A stretch of DNA of 7,217 nt from Streptomyces chattanoogensis (GCF_001294335.1 NZ_LGKG01000204.1:1-7217), one strand, 5' to 3'. Numbered from the stretch's first letter, positions 1-5,460 are shown. Notes: generated by a model from the sequence alone, not told the origin. Numbers and translations: made by a program.

Positions 1-759
1 CCCCCCGGCGGGGGCGGGGTGGGGCGCGGCCAGGTGGGGGTGGAGGAGGAGGTCGTCGTCGTAGTCGCCGGCGTTCTGGTGACGGAAGGGGAGCGGGGCG
101 GTGGTGGGGAGGGTGAGGAGACGCTCGCGCAGGCGGGTGGCGGCGGTTTCGTAGGCCTCGGGGGTGGTGCGGTCGGCGCCGGGGATCAGGAGGGGCGGGA
201 CGACCGACATGCCGGTGTACCAGAGGGTGCCGTGCTGGAGGGGGAAGAGGAGATCGTTGAGGTCGCCGTTGACGCCGCGCGGGCCGAGGGTGCCGGCGCG
301 GGCTCCGGCGGTGACGACGACCAGGGCGCGTTTGCCGGCCAGCCGGCCCTCGCCGTAGCGCTGCGGGCGGCCGGTGGCGGGGTCGGTGAGGCCGAAGGCG
401 AAGCCCTTGACGAAGACGCGGTCGAACCAGCCCTTGAGGATGGCGGGCATGCCGTACCACCAGAGCGGGAACTGGATGACCAGGGTGTCGGCCCAGGTGA
501 GTTTGTCCTGTTCGGATGCGATGTCGGGGCTCAAGTTGCCGGTGGCGTAGGCGCGTTCGGAGGCGTCGCCGATCAGGAGGCGGTCGGCCGGGTCGTGGGC
601 GTAGTCGGCGGGGCCGATCAGCGGGTTCCAGTTCATGGCGTAGAGGTCGGAGACGCGGTGCCGGTGGCCGTGGGCCTCGAGGGTGCGCAGGCCCTCGGTC
701 TTGAGGGCGCCGCTCAGGGAGCGCTGGTCGGGGTGGGCGAACAGCCAGAGGACGTTCAT
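1..759 (-). CDS. NAD(P)H dehydrogenase (quinone) / flavodoxin-2 family oxidoreductase, 3' end beyond window
   Basis: This leftward frame opens at an ATG (757-759) and stays open for 253 codons to the left edge, so the C-terminus is missing. The protein begins MNVLWLFAHPDQRSLSGALK, the phosphate-binding first strand and loop of the flavodoxin-like NQO1/KefF/MdaB family. Residues 97-116 contain FPLWWYGMPAILKGWFDRVF, the family's flavin and active-site signature. A conserved GPRGVNGDLNDLL stretch follows near residues 149-161. Known members are cytoplasmic FAD or FMN enzymes that reduce quinones or similar electrophiles with NAD(P)H by two-electron transfer. The visible length already approaches the NQO1-like size, so little is probably lost. 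The visible tail (after about residue 230) is rich in Asp, His, Pro and Ala. No strong ribosome-binding site precedes the ATG. The gene is divergent from the GlxA-type regulator at 832, which is its likely controller (inferred). The substrate cannot be read from the sequence. Confidence 0.9.
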   Translation of the reverse strand, partial: MNVLWLFAHPDQRSLSGALKTEGLRTLEAHGHRHRVSDLYAMNWNPLIGPADYAHDPADRLLIGDASERAYATGNLSPDIASEQDKLTWADTLVIQFPLWWYGMPAILKGWFDRVFVKGFAFGLTDPATGRPQRYGEGRLAGKRALVVVTAGARAGTLGPRGVNGDLNDLLFPLQHGTLWYTGMSVVPPLLIPGADRTTPEAYETAATRLRERLLTLPTTAPLPFRHQNAGDYDDDLLLHPHLAAPHPAPAGG

Positions 760-831
760 GGCGTCCACTGTCGGGGGCGGCGTGGCGGCCGGACGAGTGG
801 CCGGATGGTCACGATGTGCAAGGATCGGGCC
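760..831. promoter_or_regulatory. Divergent control region between oxidoreductase and GlxA-type regulator
   Basis: These 72 bp separate two divergent start codons and must hold promoters and probably operators for both. I see no clear TANNNT -10 on either strand. A TTGCAC on the minus strand (811-820 area) could be a -35 for the leftward gene, but it lacks a convincing -10 partner. An imperfect dyad pairs CCACTGTCGG (765-774) with CCGGACGAGTGG (789-800). The sequence TGGCGGCCGGA (783-793) is partly repeated as TGGCCGGA (798-805). Either could be an operator, but neither is strong. Confidence 0.45.
820..824 (+). promoter_or_regulatory. Shine-Dalgarno site AAGGA fixing the regulator start
   Basis: AAGGA lies seven bases before the ATG at 832. 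In-frame ATGs at 805 and 814 have no comparable site. The frame is also open far upstream to position 19, but that part is antisense to the oxidoreductase and is not coding. This site is the reason for choosing 832. Confidence 0.65.
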
Positions 832-1854
832 ATGAGGGAGACGGCGCGAAACGGTGGGCCGCGGCCCCGGCATCGGGTGGCGGTGCTGGTGCGCGAGGGG
901 ATGCTGCCGATCGAGGTGGGGATCGTGCACCGGATCTTCGGGGAGGCCAGGTCGGCGGACGGGGAGCTGCTGTACGAGCTGGTGACGTGTGCGCTGGTGC
1001 CGGGGGAGGTGCGGACGGACACCGATTTCACGGTGAATGTGGCGCATGGGGTGGAAGCGCTGGAGGGGGCGGACACGGTGGTGATACCGGCTTCTTCCGC
1101 GGACTACGACCCGGGGACGGAGCAGCGCGAGGGGCGGCTGAGTCCGGCGATGGCGGATGCACTGGGGCGGATCCGGCCGGGGACACGGATCGCGTCGATC
1201 TGTACGGGGTCGTTCGTGCTGGCCGCAGCGGGGTTGCTGGACGGGCGGCGGGCCACGACGCACTGGCGGTCGGTGGACGACTTCCGGCGGCTGTTTCCGG
1301 CGGTCGAGCTGGATGCGGACGTGCTGTACACGCACGAAGGGGATGTGCTGACGGCGGCCGGGGTCGCCTCGGGGGCCGATCTGTGTCTGCACATGGTGCG
1401 GTGCGATCACGGCGCGGCGGTGGCCAATGATGTCGCGCGGCGGACGGTGGTGCCGCCGCACCGGGAGGGCGGGCAGGCGCAGTACATCCGGCGGCCGGTG
1501 CCGGAGCCGCAGGTGTCCTCCACCGGGGCGGCGCGGGCGTGGGCGCTGGAACATCTGGACCGGCCGCTGAGCCTGCGCGAGCTGGCGGCGCGGGAGGCGA
1601 TGAGCGTACGGACCTTCACCCGGCGGTTCCGGGAGGAGGTGGGGATGTCGCCGGTGCAGTGGCTGACACAGCAACGGATCGAACGGGCACGGCAGTTGCT
1701 GGAGGAGACGGAGCTGACGGTGGACCGGATCGCGGCGGAGGCCGGGTTCGGGACGGCGGCTTCGCTGCGGCAGCATCTCCAGACGGCCCTGGGGGTGTCG
1801 CCGAGGGCCTATCGGAGCACGTTCCGGGGGCCGGTGGAGCTGCGGGCGCGCTGA
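832..1854 (+). CDS. GlxA family transcriptional regulator (DJ-1/PfpI-like + AraC HTH)
   Basis: This 340-residue protein has two parts. Residues about 14-190 form a DJ-1/PfpI (class I glutamine amidotransferase-like) domain. It has a Cys at the nucleophile elbow, C124 in IASICTGSFVLAAAGLL, and the family TTHW motif with H144. Residues 246-330 form an AraC-type double helix-turn-helix: LSLRELAAREAMSVRTFTRR is the first, and TVDRIAAEAGFGTAASLRQH with GVSPRAYRSTF is the second. The linker carries the conserved RRTVVPPHREGGQAQYI stretch. Length and order are normal for GlxA-type regulators, in which the amidase-like domain is thought to sense a ligand rather than catalyse. In streptomycetes such genes often lie divergent from an oxidoreductase, as here. 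The likely role is therefore control of the leftward quinone oxidoreductase and of its own gene (inferred). The effector is unknown. Confidence 0.93.
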   Translation: MRETARNGGPRPRHRVAVLVREGMLPIEVGIVHRIFGEARSADGELLYELVTCALVPGEVRTDTDFTVNVAHGVEALEGADTVVIPASSADYDPGTEQREGRLSPAMADALGRIRPGTRIASICTGSFVLAAAGLLDGRRATTHWRSVDDFRRLFPAVELDADVLYTHEGDVLTAAGVASGADLCLHMVRCDHGAAVANDVARRTVVPPHREGGQAQYIRRPVPEPQVSSTGAARAWALEHLDRPLSLRELAAREAMSVRTFTRRFREEVGMSPVQWLTQQRIERARQLLEETELTVDRIAAEAGFGTAASLRQHLQTALGVSPRAYRSTFRGPVELRAR

Positions 1855-1865
1855 CGGCGACGACC

Positions 1866-1879
1866 CGGCCCCGGGGCCG
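1866..1879. terminator. GC-rich palindrome after the regulator, possible terminator
   Basis: CGGCCCCGGGGCCG is a perfect 14-bp palindrome starting 12 bases after the regulator stop. It can fold as a five-base-pair stem with a CCGG loop. There is no T run after it, so it is at best a weak or factor-assisted terminator. An 11-base core (GGCCCCGGGGC) recurs at 3829-3839 between two convergent genes. Confidence 0.3.
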
Positions 1880-1881
1880 TA

Positions 1882-1920
1882 CGGCCGTACCGCTCGGCCG
1901 TACCGCTCGGCTGTGCCGTT
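1882..1920. repeat. Three tandem 13-bp repeats upstream of the DUF2797 gene
   Basis: CGGCCGTACCGCT occurs exactly at 1882-1894 and 1895-1907. A degenerate third copy, CGGCTGTGCCGTT, spans 1908-1920. The array adjoins a 12-bp palindrome, GGCCGTACGGCC (1875-1886), which shares the GGCCGTAC core. It ends about 29 bases before the -10 element of the downstream promoter, so it may be a regulator-binding array or simply slippage. Confidence 0.6.
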
Positions 1921-1948
1921 CGGCCCGGGCGTTGTCGTACCCCCGTCG

Positions 1949-1960
1949 TACGCTGACGGT
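1949..1960 (+). promoter_or_regulatory. Leaderless promoter: -10 TACGCT six bases before GTG start
   Basis: TACGCT (1949-1954) fits TANNNT and is followed by exactly six bases and then the GTG at 1961. Transcription would start at or next to the start codon. No Shine-Dalgarno sequence is present, which fits a leaderless mRNA, a common class in actinobacteria. There is no good -35 at 17-18 bases. TTGTCG at 1932 is only 11 bases away. The heptamer GTCGTAC occurs at 1934-1940 and 1945-1951, the second copy overlapping the -10. Confidence 0.5.
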
Positions 1961-2926
1961 GTGTGGCGATGTACGGGGCCGCGCTGGTCACGCGGCGCGC
2001 CGGGGACCGCGGGGCGGCGGTTCGAGCAGGGGCTCGGCTGGTATTGCGCCGAGCGGGGCGAGGAGCGGGTGAGCCCGCTTCCCGCCGGGAAGGTGCTGGC
2101 GTTCGCGGCGCGGGGCGAGCGGCGGTGCCTCGGGGTCCGGCGGGGCGGCCGGTGGACCGTCTGTCCGTACGGGGCGGTGCTGGCGGGCGACAGCGCCAGG
2201 GACCAGTGCGCGAGCTGCGCCCGGCTGGACCGGTCGCGGTCGGTGGCGGCGGACACCATGGCCGACGATCCGCGGCCGTACGGCGTCTATCTGGCGTACT
2301 TCGGCCGCGGGCTGCTCAAGGTGGGGATCACGGCCGCCGAGCGGGGCCCGGCGCGGCTGGTGGAGCAGGGGGCGGTGGCGTACGCATGGCTGGGGCGCGG
2401 GCCGTTGATGGCGGCGCGACGGGCGGAGGCGCTGCTGGGGAGCGCGCTGGCGGTGCCGGACCGGTTCGGGAAGACGGCGAAGCGCGCGGCGCGGGGGGCG
2501 TTGCCGCCGCTGGGTGACAGACGTGCCGAGCTTGCTCACCTGCACGACGCGGCAAGGGAGTTGCCGGGGTGGCCGGAGACCTTGGAGCCGGTCGGGTTCG
2601 AGTGCGTCGATCATGCGGAGCTGTTCGGGCTCGGCCGTGTCCCGGCGGAGGTTGCGGAGCTGGGCGGTCTGGCGGCGGGGGAGGAGATCGTGGGGGAGGT
2701 GGTGGCCGGGGTGGGGTCGGATCTGTACCTGCGGTTGCGGGATGTGCGGTTGCCGGGGGCCGGGGAGGCGCCGGGAGGCGGTGGTCCGCAGGTCGCGGTG
2801 CTGGATCTGCGGGTGTTGTCGGGGTGGGTGCTGGGGGCGGCTTCGGGGACGGTGACGACGGTGCCCGTACGGGGCCGGGAGGACGGCCCGGCCGAGGGCC
2901 ACGACGGCCAGGAGGGGCTGTTTTGA
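1961..2926 (+). CDS. DUF2797 family protein, Cys cluster plus GIY-YIG-like region
   Basis: This 321-residue protein matches the actinobacterial DUF2797 family, whose function is not established as far as I know. The GTG at 1961 gives the characteristic MWRCTGPRW beginning; an earlier GTG at 1913 would lie inside the repeat array. The N-terminal half has cysteines at C4, C29, C56, C68, C83 and C86. The spacing of the last four (C-x11-C-x14-CxxC) suggests a zinc site. A strongly conserved stretch follows (residues 88-136), including LDRSRSVAADTM and YGVYLAYFGRGLLKVGIT. That block, with R132 and E156 downstream, resembles GIY-YIG/T5orf172-type folds (my inference from pattern). The C-terminal third is beta-rich and ends in a loose Gly/Glu tail. 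The gene is first in an apparent operon with the amidohydrolase and seems to be transcribed leaderless. Family assignment is firm; the nuclease idea is speculative. Confidence 0.85.
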   Translation: MWRCTGPRWSRGAPGTAGRRFEQGLGWYCAERGEERVSPLPAGKVLAFAARGERRCLGVRRGGRWTVCPYGAVLAGDSARDQCASCARLDRSRSVAADTMADDPRPYGVYLAYFGRGLLKVGITAAERGPARLVEQGAVAYAWLGRGPLMAARRAEALLGSALAVPDRFGKTAKRAARGALPPLGDRRAELAHLHDAARELPGWPETLEPVGFECVDHAELFGLGRVPAEVAELGGLAAGEEIVGEVVAGVGSDLYLRLRDVRLPGAGEAPGGGGPQVAVLDLRVLSGWVLGAASGTVTTVPVRGREDGPAEGHDGQEGLF

Positions 2927-2934
2927 CGGAGGGG
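2911..2934 (+). promoter_or_regulatory. Two stacked Shine-Dalgarno sites for the amidohydrolase
   Basis: AGGAGG (2910-2915) sits seven bases before a TTG at 2923 that overlaps the DUF2797 stop codon as TTGA. GGAGGGG (2928-2934) sits six bases before the GTG at 2941. Both starts are in the same frame. I chose GTG because TTG starts are rare, but the TTG reading (299 residues, beginning MTEGFGVDAVDG) is a real alternative and would give translational coupling. Confidence 0.6.
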
Positions 2935-2940
2935 TTCGGG

Positions 2941-3822
2941 GTGGACGCGGTGGACGGGGACGGCCGGGTCGGCGAGTTCTGGCGGGGGCTGGGGCTGCCG
3001 GGGCTGGTCGATGTGCATACGCACTTCATGCCGGAGCGGGTGATGGCGAAGGTCTGGGCGTATTTCGACGCCGCGGGGCCGTTGGTGGGGCGGCCGTGGC
3101 CGATCACGTACCGGCTGGAGGAGGAGCAGCGGCTGGCGGTGCTGCGGGGCTTCGGGGTGCGGGCGTTCACGGCGATGGTCTATCCGCACAAACCCGGGAT
3201 GGCGCAGTGGCTGAACGGCTGGGCGGCGGATTTCGCGGCCCGTACGCCGGACTGTCTGCGGACCGCGACGTTCTTCCCGGAGGACGGCGCGGCGGAGTAC
3301 GTACGAGCCGAACTGGACGGCGGAGTAAGGGTCTTCAAGGCGCATGTGCAGGTGGGCGGGTACGACCCGGCCGACGGGGCGCTGGACGCGGTGTGGGGCG
3401 CCCTCGCGGAGGCCCGTACGCCGGTCGTCATCCATTGCGGATCGGGGCCGGCGCCGGGCAGGCACACCGGGCCGGAGCCGATCGCGCGGCTGCTGGCGCG
3501 TCATCCCCGACTGCACTTGATCATCGCGCACTTGGGGATGCCGGAGTACACGGAATTCCTGGATCTGGCGGAGCGCTATCCGGGCGTGCACCTCGATACG
3601 ACGATGGCGTTCACCGACTTCGCCGAGTGCACCGCGCCGTTTCCGCGGGCGGAGCGGGGTCGGCTCGCAGCTCTCGGCGACCGCGTGCTGTTCGGCAGCG
3701 ACTTCCCCAACATCCCCTACGGGTATGCGCATGCCCTGGAGGCGCTGGCGCGGCTGGAGCTGGGGGACGACTGGCTGCGGGGGGTCTGTTACGGGAACGG
3801 GGCGCGGTTGTTCGCGGTGTGA
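2941..3822 (+). CDS. Amidohydrolase-2 family metal-dependent hydrolase
   Basis: This 293-residue TIM-barrel hydrolase belongs to the amidohydrolase_2 (ACMSD/TIM-barrel fold) family. The expected metal and catalytic residues are present in order: H26 and H28 in VDVHTHFMPE at the end of strand 1, H165 in VVIHCGSGP, H197 in IIAHLGMPEY, and D254 in LFGSDFPNIPY. The spacing and the final NGARLF motif are normal for the family, so the protein looks intact and active. No signal peptide is seen, so it should be cytoplasmic. Known relatives hydrolyse or decarboxylate small carboxylic or cyclic substrates; the substrate here cannot be predicted. It follows the DUF2797 gene by 14 bases (or overlaps it, if the TTG at 2923 is used) and is probably co-transcribed. 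It converges on the FMN reductase with 17 bases between the stop codons. Confidence 0.9.
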   Translation: MDAVDGDGRVGEFWRGLGLPGLVDVHTHFMPERVMAKVWAYFDAAGPLVGRPWPITYRLEEEQRLAVLRGFGVRAFTAMVYPHKPGMAQWLNGWAADFAARTPDCLRTATFFPEDGAAEYVRAELDGGVRVFKAHVQVGGYDPADGALDAVWGALAEARTPVVIHCGSGPAPGRHTGPEPIARLLARHPRLHLIIAHLGMPEYTEFLDLAERYPGVHLDTTMAFTDFAECTAPFPRAERGRLAALGDRVLFGSDFPNIPYGYAHALEALARLELGDDWLRGVCYGNGARLFAV

Positions 3823-3828
3823 CGGGTC

Positions 3829-3839
3829 GGCCCCGGGGC
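3829..3839. terminator. Palindrome between convergent genes, possible bidirectional terminator
   Basis: GCCCCGGGGC (3830-3839) is a perfect 10-bp palindrome filling most of the 17-bp gap between the stop codons of the amidohydrolase and the FMN reductase. Its position suits termination from both sides, but the stem is short and has no T tract. Its core matches the palindrome at 1866-1879. Confidence 0.3.
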
Positions 3840-4394
3840 TCAGGATCGCTGGGCTGCGGCCCCGGCGGTGAGGTGGGACAGCGCCGTCCGCAGGGCCGTC
3901 AGGGTGGGCTCGTCGGTGACGCGCTCCGTGGTGGGGTCGGTCTTCGGGCCGATGGCGGGGATTTCCAGGCAGGCGGGGTCGATGACCTGGCCGCTCATCA
4001 TCCGGAGGGTCTCGCGGAGTTGGGCGTTGGCGTGGCTGCCTCCGGTGGGGAAGGGGGAGGCGGTGATGACCGCGACCGGCTTGCCCACGCATTCGCCGCT
4101 GCTGACCAGCCAGTCGAGGGCGTTCTTGAGGACGCCGGGGACCCCGTGCGCGTACTCGGGGCTGACGACGAGGATCGCATCCGCGGCCCCGGCGGCCGCG
4201 CGGAGCGCGGCGACGGCGGGCGGCGGTGTGGCGCCCTCGCCGTCGAGGTCCGGGTTGAAGTGCGGGAGGGCGCCGATGTCCGCCGTGGTGGCGGGGCCGT
4301 CGTGGAGGCCGAGGGCGGAGTGCAGGACGGCGCCGTTGGAGGAGCGGGCGCGGAGGCTGCCGGAGAGGGCGAGGAGTCGTATGCCGGGTCGCAT
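3840..4394 (-). CDS. NADPH-dependent FMN reductase family protein
   Basis: This 184-residue leftward protein has the flavodoxin-like fold of the NADPH-dependent FMN reductase family (SsuE, ArsH and azoreductase-like members). The FMN phosphate loop is GSLRARSSN (residues 12-20). The second signature is PEYAHGVPGVLKNALDWL (79-96), which contacts the isoalloxazine ring. The length matches the usual 180-190 residues. Family members are cytoplasmic and reduce FMN, quinones or azo compounds with NAD(P)H, some supplying reduced flavin to monooxygenases. The ATG at 4394 begins MRPGIRLLALSGSLR. It has no Shine-Dalgarno site but a TANNNT -10 six bases upstream, so the mRNA is probably leaderless. The frame continues open to 4745, but that extension overlaps the response-regulator region and is not coding. 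It is the window's second flavin oxidoreductase, from a different subfamily than the gene at 1-759. Confidence 0.92.
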   Translation of the reverse strand: MRPGIRLLALSGSLRARSSNGAVLHSALGLHDGPATTADIGALPHFNPDLDGEGATPPPAVAALRAAAGAADAILVVSPEYAHGVPGVLKNALDWLVSSGECVGKPVAVITASPFPTGGSHANAQLRETLRMMSGQVIDPACLEIPAIGPKTDPTTERVTDEPTLTALRTALSHLTAGAAAQRS

Positions 4395-4400
4395 GGGGTG

Positions 4401-4406
4401 ACGGTA
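4401..4406 (-). promoter_or_regulatory. Leaderless promoter -10 TACCGT for FMN reductase
   Basis: On the minus strand TACCGT (TANNNT) is followed by six bases (CACCCC) and the ATG at 4394. This repeats the geometry of the DUF2797 promoter. A TTGCCC at 4426-4421 could be the -35, but its 14-base spacing is short. Confidence 0.5.
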
Positions 4407-4528
4407 CGGCCTGACGTCGGGGGCAAGGCGAGGGGGGCCGGCGGCCGGCCCGTCCGAGGACCGCGCCCGTGCGTGTTTGTGCTGGTCAGGGCGATTGTCA
4501 GTGGTGGCTGCGATGCTGAGGGAGTGGT

Positions 4529-4567
4529 GATCGGGCTGGACCGCGCGGGGGGCGGCCCAGCCCGGTC
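4529..4567. repeat. Long inverted repeat / hairpin upstream of the response regulator
   Basis: Arms 4529-4544 and 4552-4567 pair over 16 positions: 14 Watson-Crick pairs, one G-U and one A-C mismatch, around a seven-base loop (GCGGGGG). The uninterrupted outer core CGGGCTGG (4532-4539) with CCAGCCCG (4557-4564) is perfect. There is no T run on either side. It lies about 105 bases before the response-regulator start and upstream of the FMN reductase promoter. It could be a leader RNA structure, an operator, or a barrier to transcription between the two units. Confidence 0.6.
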
Positions 4568-4607
4568 GCGCGGGGCGTCGGGGTGGTGAGGAGGGGGCGG
4601 AGCGGCA

Positions 4608-4629
4608 ATTCTCAGGAGATTCACAGAAA
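4608..4629 (+). promoter_or_regulatory. PhoP/OmpR-type direct-repeat box, probable autoregulatory site
   Basis: Two 11-base units lie head to tail: ATTCTCAGGAG (4608-4618) and ATTCACAGAAA (4619-4629). Read as heptamers they are TCTCAGG, four bases, then TCACAGA. This closely follows the TCACAGC-N4-TCACAGC site known for mycobacterial PhoP, and the 11-base period is typical of OmpR-family dimers. The box is the most AT-rich spot in its surroundings and lies 42 bases before the response-regulator ATG. A further TTCAC occurs at 4644-4648. Autoregulation by the adjacent regulator is inferred. Confidence 0.5.
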
Positions 4630-4658
4630 TCCCCAAGGGAGCTTTCACGCGCGCGGGT

Positions 4659-4664
4659 CAGGCT
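4659..4664 (+). promoter_or_regulatory. Weak -10 (CAGGCT) for the two-component operon
   Basis: CAGGCT keeps the A at position 2 and T at position 6 of the -10 consensus. It is followed by seven bases and the ATG at 4672. No Shine-Dalgarno site is evident before this ATG. A leaderless start from a weak, activator-dependent promoter is possible, with the direct-repeat box upstream. Confidence 0.25.
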
Positions 4665-4671
4665 CGGCGTC

Positions 4672-5460
4672 ATGACCGTGACTTCGTCGTCCTCAGTGTC
4701 CTCCGCGTCCTCAGCCGGGCCTTCCGCGGCACGGGGCACGGCCAAGCGGCCCGAGCTGTTGCGGGCCGACGGGAGTCCGGTGCGAGTGCTGGTGGTGGAC
4801 GACGAGTCGTCGCTCGCCGATCTGCTGTCGCTGGCGCTGCGTTACGAGGGCTGGGACATCCGGGCCGAGGGCGACGGGGCGGGTGCGCTGCGGTGCGCGC
4901 GGAGCTGGCGGCCGGATGCGGTGCTGCTCGATGTGATGCTGCCGGACATGGACGGACTGACGGTGCTGGCCCGGCTGCGGCGGGAGCTGCCGGACGTGCC
5001 GGTGCTGTTCCTGACCGCCAAGGATGCCGTCGAGGACCGTATCGCCGGGCTGACGGCGGGCGGCGACGACTACGTCACCAAGCCGTTCAGCCTGGAGGAG
5101 GTGGTGGCCCGGCTGCGCGGGCTGCTGCGCCGGGCCGGGGCGGCCACCGCGCGGAGCGAGTCGCTGCTCACGGTCGGCGATCTGGTGCTGGACGAGGACA
5201 GCCACGAGGTGTGGCGGGACGGCCAGGAGATTCATCTGACGGCCACCGAGTTCGAGCTGCTGCGCTATCTGATGCGCAATCCCCGGCGGGTGCTGAGCAA
5301 GACGCAGATCCTGGACCGGGTGTGGAGCTATGACTTCGGCGGCCAGGCGAACGTCGTCGAGCTGTACATCTCCTACCTGCGGCGGAAGATCGATGCCGGG
5401 CGGGCGCCGATGATTCACACCCGGCGGGGTGCGGGGTATCTGATCAAGCCGGGTGCATAG
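4672..5460 (+). CDS. OmpR-family response regulator (PhoP/TrcR-like)
   Basis: This 262-residue regulator has a CheY-like receiver followed by a winged-helix DNA-binding domain. The receiver begins at about residue 37 (VRVLVVDDE, acidic residues D43, D44). It has the phosphoacceptor D87 in LLDVMLPDMDG, T115 in FLTAKD, and K137 in VTKPFS. The winged helix spans about residues 165-260, with LTATEFELLRYLM, the QILDRVWSYDFGG recognition region, YISYLRRKID and the terminal GAGYLI hairpin. These sequences are closest in style to mycobacterial PhoP and TrcR. The N-terminal 35 residues are a Ser/Ala-rich extension. I kept the ATG at 4672 because the LLRADGSPVRVLVVDDE lead-in is common in actinobacterial members. 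Its stop codon shares one base with the kinase start, so the two are translated together. It should be phosphorylated by that kinase; the stimulus and regulon are unknown. Confidence 0.95.
   Translation: MTVTSSSSVSSASSAGPSAARGTAKRPELLRADGSPVRVLVVDDESSLADLLSLALRYEGWDIRAEGDGAGALRCARSWRPDAVLLDVMLPDMDGLTVLARLRRELPDVPVLFLTAKDAVEDRIAGLTAGGDDYVTKPFSLEEVVARLRGLLRRAGAATARSESLLTVGDLVLDEDSHEVWRDGQEIHLTATEFELLRYLMRNPRRVLSKTQILDRVWSYDFGGQANVVELYISYLRRKIDAGRAPMIHTRRGAGYLIKPGA

Larger units (their letters stand above)
4395..4671. other. Divergent intergenic region between FMN reductase and response regulator
   Basis: These 277 bp have no convincing coding frame. From left to right they hold the leaderless FMN reductase promoter, a TTGTCA (4495-4500) that could be a rightward -35 without a clear -10, a long hairpin (4529-4567), a locally AT-rich direct-repeat box (4608-4629), and a weak -10 before the response regulator. 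The length and content suggest that control of the two-component operon is concentrated here. Confidence 0.6.

Noticed and set aside
811..820. TTGCAC on the minus strand as a -35 for the oxidoreductase
   Set aside because: The sequence at the expected -10 position does not fit TANNNT.
19..831. Rightward open frame joined to the GlxA-type regulator, giving a 611-residue product
   Set aside because: It is antisense to the clearly coding oxidoreductase and reads as low-complexity Gly/Val/Ala. The regulator has its own ribosome-binding site at 820-824.
2611..4092. Leftward 493-residue open frame
   Set aside because: It is Arg/Pro/His-rich and lies opposite the DUF2797 and amidohydrolase genes and out of frame with the FMN reductase. 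This is a typical shadow in GC-rich DNA.
4495..4523. TTGTCA-based sigma-70 promoter for the response regulator
   Set aside because: No acceptable -10 is found 15-19 bases downstream, so it was not listed as a separate promoter.
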